Shown piece by piece: positions 9,401 to 18,138 of a DNA stretch of 64,000 nucleotides. The notes under the pieces are model-generated. The model saw nothing but the letters and a program-made list of their open reading frames with translations, made no database searches and had not been told where the DNA came from. Origin of the DNA: Desulfuromonadales bacterium (GTDB taxonomy: Bacteria; Desulfobacterota; Desulfuromonadia; Desulfuromonadales; Geopsychrobacteraceae). The stretch covers positions 1-64,000 of the forward strand of contig JAFGEL010000052.1 in the NCBI GenBank assembly GCA_016931615.1, written 5' to 3'. Made by a program: the position numbers and the translations under genes. Position 1 is the stretch's first letter, and the number at the start of each line of letters is the position of its first letter.

Positions 9401-10068
9401 ATCTGATCGTATTTAATCTCCCCGACCCGCTCATATTCCTGCTCAGTTGTGTAGAGCATTCGCGAATTTTGATCCAACAACTCAGCATTTGAATATCCAA
9501 GCATTTCCGCGAACTGTTGATTGACCCATTTGAATTTCCGGCTGACGGTCAAGCCGATACCGACTGGAGCTGATTTAAAAATACTCTGGAGATATGCTTC
9601 TTTGCGGGCAATCTGGGCAAAAGATTCTTCCAATTCCTTATTCTTCTGACCAATAACCGACAAAAGCTCATCCCGCTTCATTTTAAGCTGGAGATGGGTT
9701 TGTATCCTGGCTTTTAACAGTGCCGGCTTGAAGGGTTTGGGAATAAAATCAACAGCCCCGAGGGACAAACCTTTTGCTTCATCCTCTTCACTATCCAAAG
9801 AGGTCATGAAAATGATCGGAATATCTTTCGTCGCATCGTCCGCCTTCAACCGGCGACAGACATCGTAGCCGTCAATTCCCGGCATCAGAATATCCAGCAG
9901 GATCATATCCGGCCTGAATCCGCCGGATATCAACCCAAGGGCAATTTCACCACTGACGGCGAAACGCGAATCATATTCACCATCCAGCAGTGTCTGCAAC
10001 ACATCCAGATTGAGAATCTGATCATCGACAATCAGGATTTTCTTTTTGACATCACAGCGATCATTCAA
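6469..10068 (-). CDS. Soluble multi-PAS/GAF histidine kinase with N-terminal receiver
   Basis: A 1199-residue kinase with no membrane segments. The order is receiver (about 8-125; acceptor in MILLDILMPGIDGYD), coiled coil, three PAS domains, GAF (about 525-680), two more PAS, HisKA (phospho-His in GIAHEINNPN) and HATPase (LLVNACQAL, GTGLGLS). One late PAS carries a Cys-rich stretch (KKCCEAF, ACTGCPLA) that may bind a metal or respond to redox. It is co-transcribed with, and overlaps by four bases, the sigma-54 activator gene downstream. An intracellular signal is therefore expected, possibly redox or small-molecule. The receiver at the N terminus suggests input from another kinase or autoregulation. 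Confidence 0.92.
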   Translation of the reverse strand: MNDRCDVKKKILIVDDQILNLDVLQTLLDGEYDSRFAVSGEIALGLISGGFRPDMILLDILMPGIDGYDVCRRLKADDATKDIPIIFMTSLDSEEDEAKGLSLGAVDFIPKPFKPALLKARIQTHLQLKMKRDELLSVIGQKNKELEESFAQIARKEAYLQSIFKSAPVGIGLTVSRKFKWVNQQFAEMLGYSNAELLDQNSRMLYTTEQEYERVGEIKYDQISRTGTGSVDTQMVAKDGSVIDVLVRSTPLNEEDWSAGVIFSVLDISERVKQQTELRKSEQRLKQAQRIAQIGHWEYDIENDRLFWSDEIYRIFAVDKERFLPSIETFMDRIHPDDRAVVSRHYQDSLVKQEPYDIIHRLLLSDGRIKYVHEKCDTQFSDGGRPLISRGTVQDVTQIQLAGIALQESEEYQKMLSDASFEAIFLSRKGLCLGQNLTAEKMFGYGFDEAYGRPGTDWIVESEREKVREKMSHNVQDPYETIALRKDGTTFPAEVQARQMLFRGQEIRVTALRDITTRKLHESVVETQLHLSQFSSHHHVEDVLGEFLNRTESLTESRAGLFYDVTADGNALSLAAGSSSTQHYLSDFSPAEQLCPIDRAGVWGDCVRSRRTQVLNDFETAPHERDFPELDLPITRELIVPILRDDQVFAVFGIANKASEYTANDVEIVEKLADLTWDIIVRKRAEENILKAKEEWEATFDAMEEMVTIHDRDMHIIRANKAAHDYWGISYGALNGKKCCEAFWQREEACTGCPLAKTISDHETHSETFRLGNPQRVLSVTTSPIRFSEDPSEFYICVSSDVTQHSLMESALRTREEQLRTLINATPDIICFKDAQGRWLEANRAGLELFDLVGVDFHGQTSDELAQHTSPVCREAFNEYCSRDEDAWQTGKACRDLEAILTTDGQERIFDLIRVPLFENNGARKALVTLGRDITEQKQLQKEADQSSRLASLGELAAGIAHEINNPNALTLYNSDILDQIFTDLKPLLADYEPPDSHQLFAGLSYHDALEEIAVLFPAIHDSAQRIKRIVNDLRDFARQDNSDMQESVDLNAVVQSSIRLVNNAIKKATDVFVLESAPELPLISGIRGRLEQVVVNLLVNACQALDNREQKIIVRTLYDDDQDKVKIIVEDEGCGISEEMKKHVFEPFVTSKREQGGTGLGLSVSARIVKEHQGDLELESFPGQGTTVTLSLTPDRTV

Positions 10069-10151
10069 AGCGTGTCACCTGTCACCCCAATAAAAATTTT
10101 TCTTCAACAATCTTAACAAATTCAAATAGTTTAACAAAGCTAATTTTAAGC

Positions 10152-10178
10152 AAAAAAAAGCCCGGTGGAAACCGGGCT
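10152..10178 (-). terminator. Intrinsic terminator of the TRAP transporter operon
   Basis: An 8-bp perfect stem, AGCCCGGT/ACCGGGCT, with a 4-base loop (10159-10166 with 10171-10178) is followed on the minus strand by a run of Ts (10152-10158). It lies 25 bases past the permease stop codon. A's on the other side could give weak bidirectional function. Confidence 0.85.
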
Positions 10179-10203
10179 AAAAAACAACGTGGAGGTATCG
10201 CAA

Positions 10204-12270
10204 TCAAGCCGTAGCCGGCGTGGCCCCGGAACGCCAGTTGATAATAAAAACAAACACCAGCAAAGCGAGACCGCACAAATGAATCATCCAGGTTGTCGGC
10301 CACAACAGAGCAACTGCGGCGCCCATGGTGAGTGCCCGCGGCAGCAGAGTGAGACGTGCCTCCATAAAACCCTCTATTGCTGCAGCGAAGGCATAAAGCC
10401 CAAAAAAAGCGAAAAAGAAGATCATCAGATCGCCCGTCAAAGTCCCGCCGATAAAGGGTGTATAGGCAAACAGCAGGGGAACGATGTACAAACCTTTAGC
10501 CAGTTTCCAGGACTGGATTCCAGTGACCATCGGTTTTGTTCCGGCAATAGCGGCGCCGGTGAAAGCCGCTAAAGCGACAGGCGGTGTAACGTTTGAATCC
10601 TGGCTCAACCAGAAAACGATCAGGTGAGCCGCGAGCAGAGAAAAGGTCAGGGTGTGCTCGCTGAGCACCGCTTCGCGGATCATCCCGGCCATGTCGATCG
10701 GAATGGCATCGACTATAGCCCGCGCCGTCGCCGTATTCATCGGGTTACCGATCTCCGCCAGACGATCCGGCGAAACAATCATGAAAATGGCTTTTGCTGT
10801 TTCAGGAATCTGTCCTTGAACCAGGGCTTTGACCAATAGGCCATCGGCGATCAAACCATGCAGAGCCGGAGCCGACAAAGTTCCGAGAACGATATAAGCT
10901 GCGGTCACCGGTAACCCCATCCCCAGAACCAGTGAAGCCAGGGCAATCAGGGCAATGGCGATAATCAAACTGTGCCCGGCCCATTCGTTGATCATTAATG
11001 AAAAGGTATTGCCGATCCCCGCTGTGGCGATGACGTTGACAATCAAACCCACGGCACATAAAAGAATAGCGGTCATAACCATATTGCGGGCACCCAGCGC
11101 CATCGCTTCCATGACCTCTTTGAAGCCCATTTTATTTTTCGTAAACCAGGAAGAAACAATAACCGCGAGAATACTGATCCCGGCGGCATAAGTCGGGGTG
11201 AAACCGTAAATCAACAGCGCAATCAGCACCCCTATCGGCACCAGGAAAACGATCCCGCCTCTTTTGAGAACATCCATGGCGGAGACTTTCTCATTGTCGA
11301 GCGCGGTAACAAAACTGCGCTTGGCTTCTATGCGGACAAAAAAGGCCACCGTGGCAAAGTACAGAATGGCAGGCAGAATACTGACCAACACTATGGTGTT
11401 GTAGGAAATCTGCGTATAAGTCGCCATGACAAAAGCCCCGGCCCCCATGATCGGCGGCATCAACTGCCCACCGGTCGATGCGGCGGCTTCGGTGCCCGCA
11501 GCGAACTTCGCCGGGAAGCCGGCACGCTTCATCAGCGGAATGGTGATGACACCGGTCGAAGCGGTGTTGGCAACCGCAGATCCGGAAATCGTCCCCATCA
11601 GCCCGGACGCCATAACCGCAACCAGACCGGGTCCACCGACCATACGCCCGGCAACCGCACGGGCCAGGTCGATAACGAACTCACCGGCCCCTGAACGCAG
11701 CAGAAACGCACCAAACAAAAGGAACATGAAGACATATGAGGATGAAATTGAGGCGATGGTTCCAAACAGGGCATCATCTCCATAGATACTGCGGAACAGA
11801 ATCGTCTCAATACTGAGACCGGCAAACTTGAAGACCCCGCTGATCTTGGCCCCCCACCAACCGACATAGGTCAACGCGGTAAGAATCAGCACGGGAATGA
11901 ACCAGCCCGCAACGCGCCGGGTGAACTCGAGTACGCAGAGGATCAGGATTCCTCCCGCGACCCATTCGGCGCTTGAAAGGCGCACACCACGCGCGTAGAT
12001 GGCATCCTCCATGCCGATCAGATAAAGAGCCGATCCCGCTGCCAGCAGGCCGAGGAGAACATCCAGACTGCGCCAGACCATGTTCGGATCTTTGCGCAAC
12101 GGATAAACCAGTGCGGCAATCAGGGCAAAACCGGCAAAATGGAGCGAGTTCTGCCATAATGACGAGAGCACGGAAAAGACGTTGAACCAGATGTGCATGA
12201 TCGAGACGGCGACACCCAGCACCAGCAACATCGTCGATTCCGGTTTGAAATTTTCAGATTCGGTGGACAT
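10204..12270 (-). CDS. TRAP transporter fused permease (DctQM type)
   Basis: A 688-residue polytopic membrane protein. The N-terminal third has about four to five hydrophobic helices and corresponds to the small DctQ subunit. The remainder (from about 120) matches the large DctM-type permease, with many helices and Gly-rich loops such as SGLMGTISGSAVAN and EAAASTGGQLMPPIMG. Fused permeases of this form pair with TAXI-type binding proteins, and one is encoded directly upstream. TRAP systems use an ion gradient (Na+ or H+), not ATP. The substrate cannot be told from sequence; TAXI systems are linked to dicarboxylates or amino acids in other bacteria. A terminator follows the gene. Confidence 0.92.
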   Translation of the reverse strand: MSTESENFKPESTMLLVLGVAVSIMHIWFNVFSVLSSLWQNSLHFAGFALIAALVYPLRKDPNMVWRSLDVLLGLLAAGSALYLIGMEDAIYARGVRLSSAEWVAGGILILCVLEFTRRVAGWFIPVLILTALTYVGWWGAKISGVFKFAGLSIETILFRSIYGDDALFGTIASISSSYVFMFLLFGAFLLRSGAGEFVIDLARAVAGRMVGGPGLVAVMASGLMGTISGSAVANTASTGVITIPLMKRAGFPAKFAAGTEAAASTGGQLMPPIMGAGAFVMATYTQISYNTIVLVSILPAILYFATVAFFVRIEAKRSFVTALDNEKVSAMDVLKRGGIVFLVPIGVLIALLIYGFTPTYAAGISILAVIVSSWFTKNKMGFKEVMEAMALGARNMVMTAILLCAVGLIVNVIATAGIGNTFSLMINEWAGHSLIIAIALIALASLVLGMGLPVTAAYIVLGTLSAPALHGLIADGLLVKALVQGQIPETAKAIFMIVSPDRLAEIGNPMNTATARAIVDAIPIDMAGMIREAVLSEHTLTFSLLAAHLIVFWLSQDSNVTPPVALAAFTGAAIAGTKPMVTGIQSWKLAKGLYIVPLLFAYTPFIGGTLTGDLMIFFFAFFGLYAFAAAIEGFMEARLTLLPRALTMGAAVALLWPTTWMIHLCGLALLVFVFIINWRSGATPATA

Positions 12271-12295
12271 GATTAAAGCCTATTTCTGAAAAGAT

Positions 12296-12324
12296 GCGGC
12301 CGTTCCGAAAAGAGGAACGGCCGC
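12296..12324 (-). other. Strong hairpin between binding-protein and permease genes
   Basis: A perfect 11-bp GC-rich stem (12296-12306 with 12314-12324) with a 7-base loop sits in the 65-base gap. It lacks a good U-tract on the minus strand. Hairpins in this position commonly protect the upstream message and partly reduce read-through, so that the binding protein is made in excess over the permease. Confidence 0.6.
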
Positions 12325-12335
12325 TGGATATGGCA

Positions 12336-13370
12336 TTATTGAGCAATCAGACGGGCGGGAATCTTGATTCCGACTTCCTGGTAGTATTTCGCAGCGCCCG
12401 GATGCAGCGGCATCGGCAGTCCGGCAATCGCTTTTTCGATCGCCATTGCCTTGGTGGCACCATGAATGGCGTTCAGGAAGGGCAGGTTTTCGTAAATTGT
12501 CTTGGTGATCTGGTAGACGGCGTCTTCATCAACGTCGGCACGCGCACCGAGGAAGTTCGGTTGGGCAATCGTGTTGATGTCCTTGGTCTGACCCGGATAG
12601 GTTTCAGCAGGGATGACATAACGGGTCCAGAGGTCGAGGCCGCCGTCAGCCTGCTTCATCTGAGCATCGGTAAAATCGAGAATAACCATCTTGTCGCCCA
12701 GGTTGGCGGCAGCTTTGGTCACGGCGCTGGCCGGAACGCCCGCAGGAATACCGAAACCGGCAATCTGGCCGTTCTGCAAAGCATCGGCACTGGGCCCATA
12801 ACCGACGTAGATCAGATTGTAATCCTTTTCAATATCGACGCCCAGATTACCCAGCAGCACGCTGTTGGAACCGAGGGTCCCGGAATTTTTCTTACCCATC
12901 GACATCCCCTCACCCTTCATGGCGACGAGATCAGCAACCGTGCCGGTCTTGGCGAATTTCTTGAGCACGGCGTAGTGCTCCACGTTCTGCCACAGCATCG
13001 ACACTGCGCGCAGGTTTTTCTGAGGCCCTTCACTGGCAATCGGACCGGTTCCGTTCCAGGCATAGGAGCCGTAAAGGCCCTGAAGAATGGCAAACTGGAC
13101 TTCATTTTCACGCAGCAGCTTGATGTTTTCACCCGAACCGGCCGAATTGATCGCTGACATGCCGATTTTCTGTTTCGGCTGCAGTTTGACCTTGATCAGG
13201 GTTGAAAGGGCAACACCGACAGGATAATAAGTGCCCCCGGTGGATGCTGTTGCCAGGAGATAATTGCGCTCTTCGGGAGCGGCTTCGGAAGTGGTCACTG
13301 TGACGTTAAACACAAAGATTGCGGCCAGAATCAAAAAAGCAGCCTGTTTAAACCGTTTCATCATTTTCAC
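12336..13370 (-). CDS. TAXI-family TRAP transporter substrate-binding protein
   Basis: A 344-residue periplasmic protein with a signal peptide (hydrophobic stretch at about 10-24, likely cleavage near SEAAPEE). The mature start LLATASTGGTYYPVGVAL is the characteristic ligand-binding segment of the TAXI family (TTTST-like), followed by SAGSGENI and AILQG. It captures the substrate and delivers it to the fused permease downstream. A strong AGGAGGAG Shine-Dalgarno precedes the ATG, consistent with high expression. Transcription is predicted from the sigma-54 promoter at 13430-13445, probably under the DctD-like activator encoded upstream. Confidence 0.93.
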   Translation of the reverse strand: MKMMKRFKQAAFLILAAIFVFNVTVTTSEAAPEERNYLLATASTGGTYYPVGVALSTLIKVKLQPKQKIGMSAINSAGSGENIKLLRENEVQFAILQGLYGSYAWNGTGPIASEGPQKNLRAVSMLWQNVEHYAVLKKFAKTGTVADLVAMKGEGMSMGKKNSGTLGSNSVLLGNLGVDIEKDYNLIYVGYGPSADALQNGQIAGFGIPAGVPASAVTKAAANLGDKMVILDFTDAQMKQADGGLDLWTRYVIPAETYPGQTKDINTIAQPNFLGARADVDEDAVYQITKTIYENLPFLNAIHGATKAMAIEKAIAGLPMPLHPGAAKYYQEVGIKIPARLIAQ

Positions 13371-13429
13371 TCCTCCTCAGGAAATAGGGTTGAATCCTTT
13401 ACGGATCAATAGATAACTTCTGCTGCTAA

Positions 13430-13445
13430 CGCAAAGGATATGCCA
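13430..13445 (-). promoter_or_regulatory. Sigma-54 promoter of the TRAP transporter operon
   Basis: On the minus strand TGGCATATCCTTTGCG has the -24 GG and -12 GC separated by exactly 10 bases, with TGGCA and TTTGC matching the RpoN consensus. It is about 60 bases upstream of the binding-protein start codon. The two-component activator gene that ends at 13549 is of the sigma-54 type, which supports the call. Confidence 0.75.
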
Positions 13446-13478
13446 GCTTTGATTATAGCGAAGAGTGGGGATTTTTTA

Positions 13479-13502
13479 CGCTCAAGATCATTATTTTGAG
13501 CG
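13479..13502. promoter_or_regulatory. Palindromic upstream activator site
   Basis: CGCTCAA at 13479-13485 and TTGAGCG at 13496-13502 form a 7-bp dyad centred about 70 bases upstream of the predicted sigma-54 transcription start. This is the expected location for binding by the Fis-type domain of the DctD-like activator. A T-run follows on the plus strand, but no plus-strand gene ends here, so a terminator is unlikely. Confidence 0.5.
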
Positions 13503-13548
13503 GTTTTTTGCCGATCATTTCATATAGGCGGGCAATATTTTGCCACAA

Positions 13549-14916
13549 TCACAGATATTTCTTCCGCTCGAGATGATGTTTCTGAAGTTTTTCGTTCAAC
13601 GTCCGGCGCGGCAGGTCGAGCATCGTCATCATCTGCTGAACATCGCCACGGCAGGCGGCGAGGGCCTGCTCCAACAACATCCGCTCGTGGTGCCGCATCA
13701 AAGTTTGCAGGGATGAAGATGCTGAAGTTTCTACCCGCCCCTGGTTCATGATTGAGCTCAACCTTCGCTCGGTTGGCAGGGACGACAGCACGTAACGCTC
13801 TGCGAGATTTTTCAGCTCGCGCACATTTCCCGGCCAGTCATGACTCATGAGCAGACCGATATCCGCGCCCGGTAATGAAACTTCGGGCCGACTGTAATTG
13901 CGGGCCGCCTGACTGGAAAAATAATCGAAGAGGAAAAGAATGTCCTCGCCCCGCTCCCTCAGAGGAGGAACGAAAATTTCAATGACGTTGATCCGATAAT
14001 AGAGGTCTTCACGAAAGGTCCCGTCGGCACAGCCTTCTCGCAGGTTTTTATTGGTCGCGCTGATCAGCCGGATGTCGATTGCCTGGGGTTCATTACTTCC
14101 GATCCGTACCACTTCACGTTCCTGCAAAACCCGCAGGACCTTGACCTGCATCGACAGCGGCATGGTGCCGATCTCATCAAGAAAAAGGACCCCGCCGCGG
14201 GCGTACTCAAAACGCCCGATGCGGCGTTTGTCCGCGCCGGTAAAGGCACCCCGCTCATGTCCGAACAATTCGCTTTCAAACATATTTTCCGGAACGGCAC
14301 CACAGTTGACGGCGACATACCTGCCCTGGTGACGATTGCCGAATTCGTGCAGACAGCGGGCAACCACCTCTTTTCCAGTCCCGGTTTCGCCGCAGATCAG
14401 CACCGGTGCATCGGTATCGGCGACATCTAAGATCTCGTCGCGTAAACGGCTGATCGCAGAACTGTTACCGATCAGGCGACGTTCAATCGCCTCCGGCCCT
14501 GCCAGCTGTTTGCGTAGTTCACGATTTTCAATAATCAGCCTGCGCTTCTCAATACTGCGCTGAACGATTTCAAGCAAGCGCTCAGGGTCAAAGGGCTTTT
14601 CAATAAAATCATAAGCCCCCGCGCGAATAGCATCAACAGCCATCTGGACATCGCCGTGAGCAGACACCAGAATCATCGGGATATCGGCATCTAGGGTTTT
14701 AAGACAGCTTAAGAATTCCATTCCATCCATTCTGGGCATACGCACATCACTCACAACGACACCGGGAAAATCAACATTCAATTCCTCAAGCGCCGACGCT
14801 GCATCCGAAAAAACGACGACGTCATAGCCGGACAACTCAAGCCATCGACTGATGGCCGCCCGCATTTCGGCATCATCATCAACCAGAATGACCTTATTGA
14901 ACAATTCCAAACCCAT
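13549..14916 (-). CDS. Sigma-54-dependent response regulator (DctD-like)
   Basis: A 455-residue activator: receiver (about 5-120; acceptor in VVVSDVRMPRMDGMEF), AAA+ domain (GETGTGKE, ELFGHERGAFTGA, LFLDEIG) and C-terminal Fis-type helix-turn-helix (GDVQQMMTMLDLPRRTLNEKLQKH). The start at 14916 is one base past the stop of the kinase gene and fits a GAGG Shine-Dalgarno; an in-frame upstream ATG would run into that gene. Size and domain order match DctD, which controls transporter genes in response to external substrate. The adjacent TRAP operon has a sigma-54 promoter with a dyad upstream, so it is the probable target. Confidence 0.92.
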   Translation of the reverse strand: MGLELFNKVILVDDDAEMRAAISRWLELSGYDVVVFSDAASALEELNVDFPGVVVSDVRMPRMDGMEFLSCLKTLDADIPMILVSAHGDVQMAVDAIRAGAYDFIEKPFDPERLLEIVQRSIEKRRLIIENRELRKQLAGPEAIERRLIGNSSAISRLRDEILDVADTDAPVLICGETGTGKEVVARCLHEFGNRHQGRYVAVNCGAVPENMFESELFGHERGAFTGADKRRIGRFEYARGGVLFLDEIGTMPLSMQVKVLRVLQEREVVRIGSNEPQAIDIRLISATNKNLREGCADGTFREDLYYRINVIEIFVPPLRERGEDILFLFDYFSSQAARNYSRPEVSLPGADIGLLMSHDWPGNVRELKNLAERYVLSSLPTERRLSSIMNQGRVETSASSSLQTLMRHHERMLLEQALAACRGDVQQMMTMLDLPRRTLNEKLQKHHLERKKYL

Positions 14917-14917
14917 A

Positions 14918-16690
14918 TTATCGATCCTCACTATCCACAACCGGCAGCCTGATATCAAAGCAGGCCCCGGAATCCTCGTTGTACACGCGAATCGTGCCGT
15001 TCAAATCGGTGATAATGCGATACGAAATCGACAAACCCAGGCCGAGCCCTTCGCCGACCTCCTTGGTCGTGAAAAATGGGGTAAAAAGTTCAGCTTGCGC
15101 CTGCTCAGACACCCCCGGTCCGGTATCACAGATTTTAATCATGACATCTTCAGCATTTTTTGAAATCGCAATACTCAAAAGTTTGACGTCACTCGAGGCC
15201 ATGGCATCAATAGCATTGCGAATGAGATTAATGAAAACCTGTTTCATGCGGCCACTGAGCGCCATGATTTCCAATGGTGATTCCGGAACGGAAATTTTCA
15301 GCTCAACAGAGTGCTTATCAAGCAGCGGGCGGGTAATCGCCAGCGCTCCGTCGAGAGATTCCTGGAGCACAACCCGCTCTTTTTTCATCGGACCCTTGTG
15401 AGCAAAACTTTTCAATTGCCGAGTAATCGAGCCCATATGTTCCGTCATCCGCGACACTGCATCGAGGATTTCCCTGACACTCTCCGGCTGGCCCCTATCA
15501 AGCAGCAACCGCCCGCTCGCCGCCTGGGTCTTGATCGCCGCAATCGGTTGATTCAACTCGTGTACAATTCCTGCGGCCATATGGCCGAGAGCCGCCAACT
15601 TACCCGCCTGAATCAATTCATCCTGGGTTTCACGCAGAGCCTGTTCCGTGCGTGTTCGTTCCGCAATTTCCGCCTTTAAGCGTTTGTTGACTTTCTGCAT
15701 CACCTCCGCTTCACGGGCCTGGCGGCGCGACAGCTGTTTCTGTCGCCTTTCTCGCAGATAAAGGGCCAGAGACAGAATCAGCAAGGTAAAAACAGTCCCC
15801 GTCAGTGCGACCGCCCGGGCCTGCCCCCGGACATTCGCCAGCGATGACAGATGATGGATTTTCCAGCCCATCTCTTCCAGCGGTCTGGAGATCATCAGGT
15901 AGGAATCGCCGGCATAGCGAACCAGCGCCTGCCCCGCTTGATTGCGCCCTTCTATTTTCAAAGCGATCGGCTTCAGCGGCCTGTCACCGTACTGTCGTCC
16001 AGCCAGAATCATCGCTCGCTGAGCATCAGACAGCGGTGCCAGGGTTTGATACCGCCAGTCATCGCGACTGGAGAGAAAAAGCACCCCGTTACTGTCGCTG
16101 ACCATGACGGTTTCACCACCTTCGCGCCATCCTTCCTGCAATGGCGCAAGATCGACTTTCACGACAGCTGCGCCAAGAAAACGTTGATCTTGAATCACCG
16201 GATGCGACATAAAATAGCCCGGATTACCTGTTGTCACCCCGATTGCAAAAAAACTCCCTCTCTTGCCTTCTTTGGCGTCGGTAAAATAAGGACGGAAACC
16301 GTAGTTTTTTCCGACAAAACTGATGTCCTGCTTCCAGTTACTTGCAGCGAGGGTATCGCCTACGCTGTTCATAATGTACAAAGCCTCAGAACCGGCTTCC
16401 TGATTCAATTCTTCAAGGTATGTATTGACAAGGCCGACATTAAAAGAAGATTTCAGCAGAATATGAACATCGCTATCGCGAGACAGGACATAAGGGACGT
16501 AGGCGTATTGACCAAGTGCGTCACGCAACGTACCGACATATAAACTCAACCGCTCATGGCTTGTTTCTATCAGCTCATTCAGTGCGGCATCATAAGTCCA
16601 GCGTGCTGTTTGCCAAACCACTCCAGCCGCGGCCACCAGAGCAATGACGATAAGCCACCAGGGAGTGAAAATTTGTAACTTTTTTTTCAT
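14918..16690 (-). CDS. Membrane sensor histidine kinase (DctB-like)
   Basis: A 590-residue kinase with TM1 (about 13-28), a large periplasmic Cache-type sensor domain (to about 290), TM2 (about 295-312), a coiled linker, HisKA (phospho-His in AAGIVHELNQPIAAIKTQ) and HATPase (LIRNAIDAM, GLGLGLSIS). The HELNQP box and architecture are those of DctB, which senses C4-dicarboxylates in rhizobia. Here the ligand may be the TRAP substrate. Its ATG overlaps the upstream LuxR-type regulator gene by four bases, and the DctD-like regulator follows directly, so the three form one operon. Confidence 0.92.
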   Translation of the reverse strand: MKKKLQIFTPWWLIVIALVAAAGVVWQTARWTYDAALNELIETSHERLSLYVGTLRDALGQYAYVPYVLSRDSDVHILLKSSFNVGLVNTYLEELNQEAGSEALYIMNSVGDTLAASNWKQDISFVGKNYGFRPYFTDAKEGKRGSFFAIGVTTGNPGYFMSHPVIQDQRFLGAAVVKVDLAPLQEGWREGGETVMVSDSNGVLFLSSRDDWRYQTLAPLSDAQRAMILAGRQYGDRPLKPIALKIEGRNQAGQALVRYAGDSYLMISRPLEEMGWKIHHLSSLANVRGQARAVALTGTVFTLLILSLALYLRERRQKQLSRRQAREAEVMQKVNKRLKAEIAERTRTEQALRETQDELIQAGKLAALGHMAAGIVHELNQPIAAIKTQAASGRLLLDRGQPESVREILDAVSRMTEHMGSITRQLKSFAHKGPMKKERVVLQESLDGALAITRPLLDKHSVELKISVPESPLEIMALSGRMKQVFINLIRNAIDAMASSDVKLLSIAISKNAEDVMIKICDTGPGVSEQAQAELFTPFFTTKEVGEGLGLGLSISYRIITDLNGTIRVYNEDSGACFDIRLPVVDSEDR

Positions 16691-18138
16691 CGTCTGTTCA
16701 AAAGATCTTGAAATGGGTGATCCTCAGACCGTGATCCGGGCGTTTTGGCCGGCAACAACTCTCTATGCAGTTCATCAGAGGTCAATAAAGATTTCAGGTT
16801 GACCTTACTGTTATTGATTCCCAGTTTTTTCCTGATATTACTGCGATGCTTATCAATTGTCCGTTGCGACAAATGCAGCAGTTCGGCGATTTCTTTTGAC
16901 GCTTTACCTTGCTTGATCAGGTTGGCAATCTGAATTTCCGCCGGTGTCAACCTCATACTGAAGGATACGGTCGTTTTGACTAAAGGAGATACGATGTTTT
17001 TAATATTTCCTTCTATGATTGAAATATAATTCTGCTGGCGCAGATCCAGGGTCGTCCTTCTCAGTTTGTTCAGATAAGGCTCGACCAGCTCCTGCAGATT
17101 CAAAGCGACGCGCTCTTCAAATTCCCTGCGCTCCAAATCAGCATCACGGATCAATACCTTCAATGCAACATTGGATTCTTCCAGTACGGCCCTCTGCCTT
17201 TCAAGTTCTATTTCGCTCTGCATTAAAGCTTCTTCGGAGCACTTCCTCTCATGAATCTCCCTCTCCATCAGCTGGTTTGCCGCTCTCAACTCTTGGGTTT
17301 TCTTTTTAACGCGAGATTCAAGCTCTTCTTCGTAACGTTTCCTCTCGGAAATATCCATGGCGGTAAAAATCAGTTCAGAGTGTACTTTTCCGGCTTCAAG
17401 CGAAGAAAAACGAAGCGAAAAATCGGCAAGAGAACCACAACTTTTTTTCAATCTGACTTCAGTGACTGCGGTTGTTGAAGATTTAAGCAACGCGGAAACC
17501 AGCTTAAAGTCACGCCGGTAATGTTCAGCCTGCGGATAAAGATCTCTGAACTCTTTTCCCAGAAGTTGCCTGCGGGAGTAACCGGTTAATTTAGCCATGG
17601 TTAAATTGACCTGATCGATGACACCGTCCCGCAACAACCCGATACCGATCGGTGCCATATTGATAATCCCCTTGAGATGCGCTTCCTTATGCTCAACTTC
17701 GGCAATCGTTTCAGACAACTGGGCAGTTCGGGTCGCCACCAGTTTTTCCATTTGAATGCGATGAGCACGCAGTTCCAACTGTGTTTTGATGCGATTCCGG
17801 ACGGCAGGCACATGAAACGGTTTGGAAATATAATCAACAGCCCCCATCTCCAATGCTCTGATCTCATTTTCGAAACTATCATTGCCGGAAATGAAGATAA
17901 TCGGGATATCGGCTTTTTCAGGATCGGATTGAAGATGTTGATAAAAAGTGAAGCCGTCAATTTCCGGCATTTTCACATCAAGTAAAATCAAATCCGGCGT
18001 GATCTGGTCGGCAATCAAATTCAAAGCCTCCCTGCCATTTTCAGCAAGGCTGATCGTGTAATCATCCATCAAAATGGCTCTCATCAATTTTCGCAGTTGA
18101 CTGTCATCATCAACAATCAGGATATGGGCTCTCTTCAT
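16687..18138 (-). CDS. Response regulator with PAS, coiled coil and LuxR-type DNA-binding domain
   Basis: A 483-residue protein: receiver (about 5-120; acceptor in LILLDVKMPEIDGFTF), PAS (about 160-285), coiled coil (about 285-375) and a C-terminal LuxR/GerE helix-turn-helix (LTPAEIQIANLIKQGKASKEIAELL, then TIDKHRSNIRKKLG). Start at 18138 gives a protein beginning MKRAHILIVDDD; an in-frame ATG ten codons upstream is possible. The unusual REC-PAS-HTH combination lets phosphorylation and a small-molecule or redox signal meet in one regulator. It is the first gene of the operon with the DctB/DctD-like pair, suggesting that it modulates the same response. Confidence 0.88.
   Translation of the reverse strand: MKRAHILIVDDDSQLRKLMRAILMDDYTISLAENGREALNLIADQITPDLILLDVKMPEIDGFTFYQHLQSDPEKADIPIIFISGNDSFENEIRALEMGAVDYISKPFHVPAVRNRIKTQLELRAHRIQMEKLVATRTAQLSETIAEVEHKEAHLKGIINMAPIGIGLLRDGVIDQVNLTMAKLTGYSRRQLLGKEFRDLYPQAEHYRRDFKLVSALLKSSTTAVTEVRLKKSCGSLADFSLRFSSLEAGKVHSELIFTAMDISERKRYEEELESRVKKKTQELRAANQLMEREIHERKCSEEALMQSEIELERQRAVLEESNVALKVLIRDADLERREFEERVALNLQELVEPYLNKLRRTTLDLRQQNYISIIEGNIKNIVSPLVKTTVSFSMRLTPAEIQIANLIKQGKASKEIAELLHLSQRTIDKHRSNIRKKLGINNSKVNLKSLLTSDELHRELLPAKTPGSRSEDHPFQDLLNRR

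Noticed and set aside
12294..13157. 287-codon plus-strand open frame opposite the TAXI binding protein
   Set aside because: GC-rich coding sequence often leaves long antisense frames; this one has no homologous motif and starts within a hairpin.
13479..13510. Plus-strand intrinsic terminator (dyad followed by Ts)
   Set aside because: No plus-strand transcript is expected to end here; the dyad fits better as an activator site for the minus-strand sigma-54 promoter.
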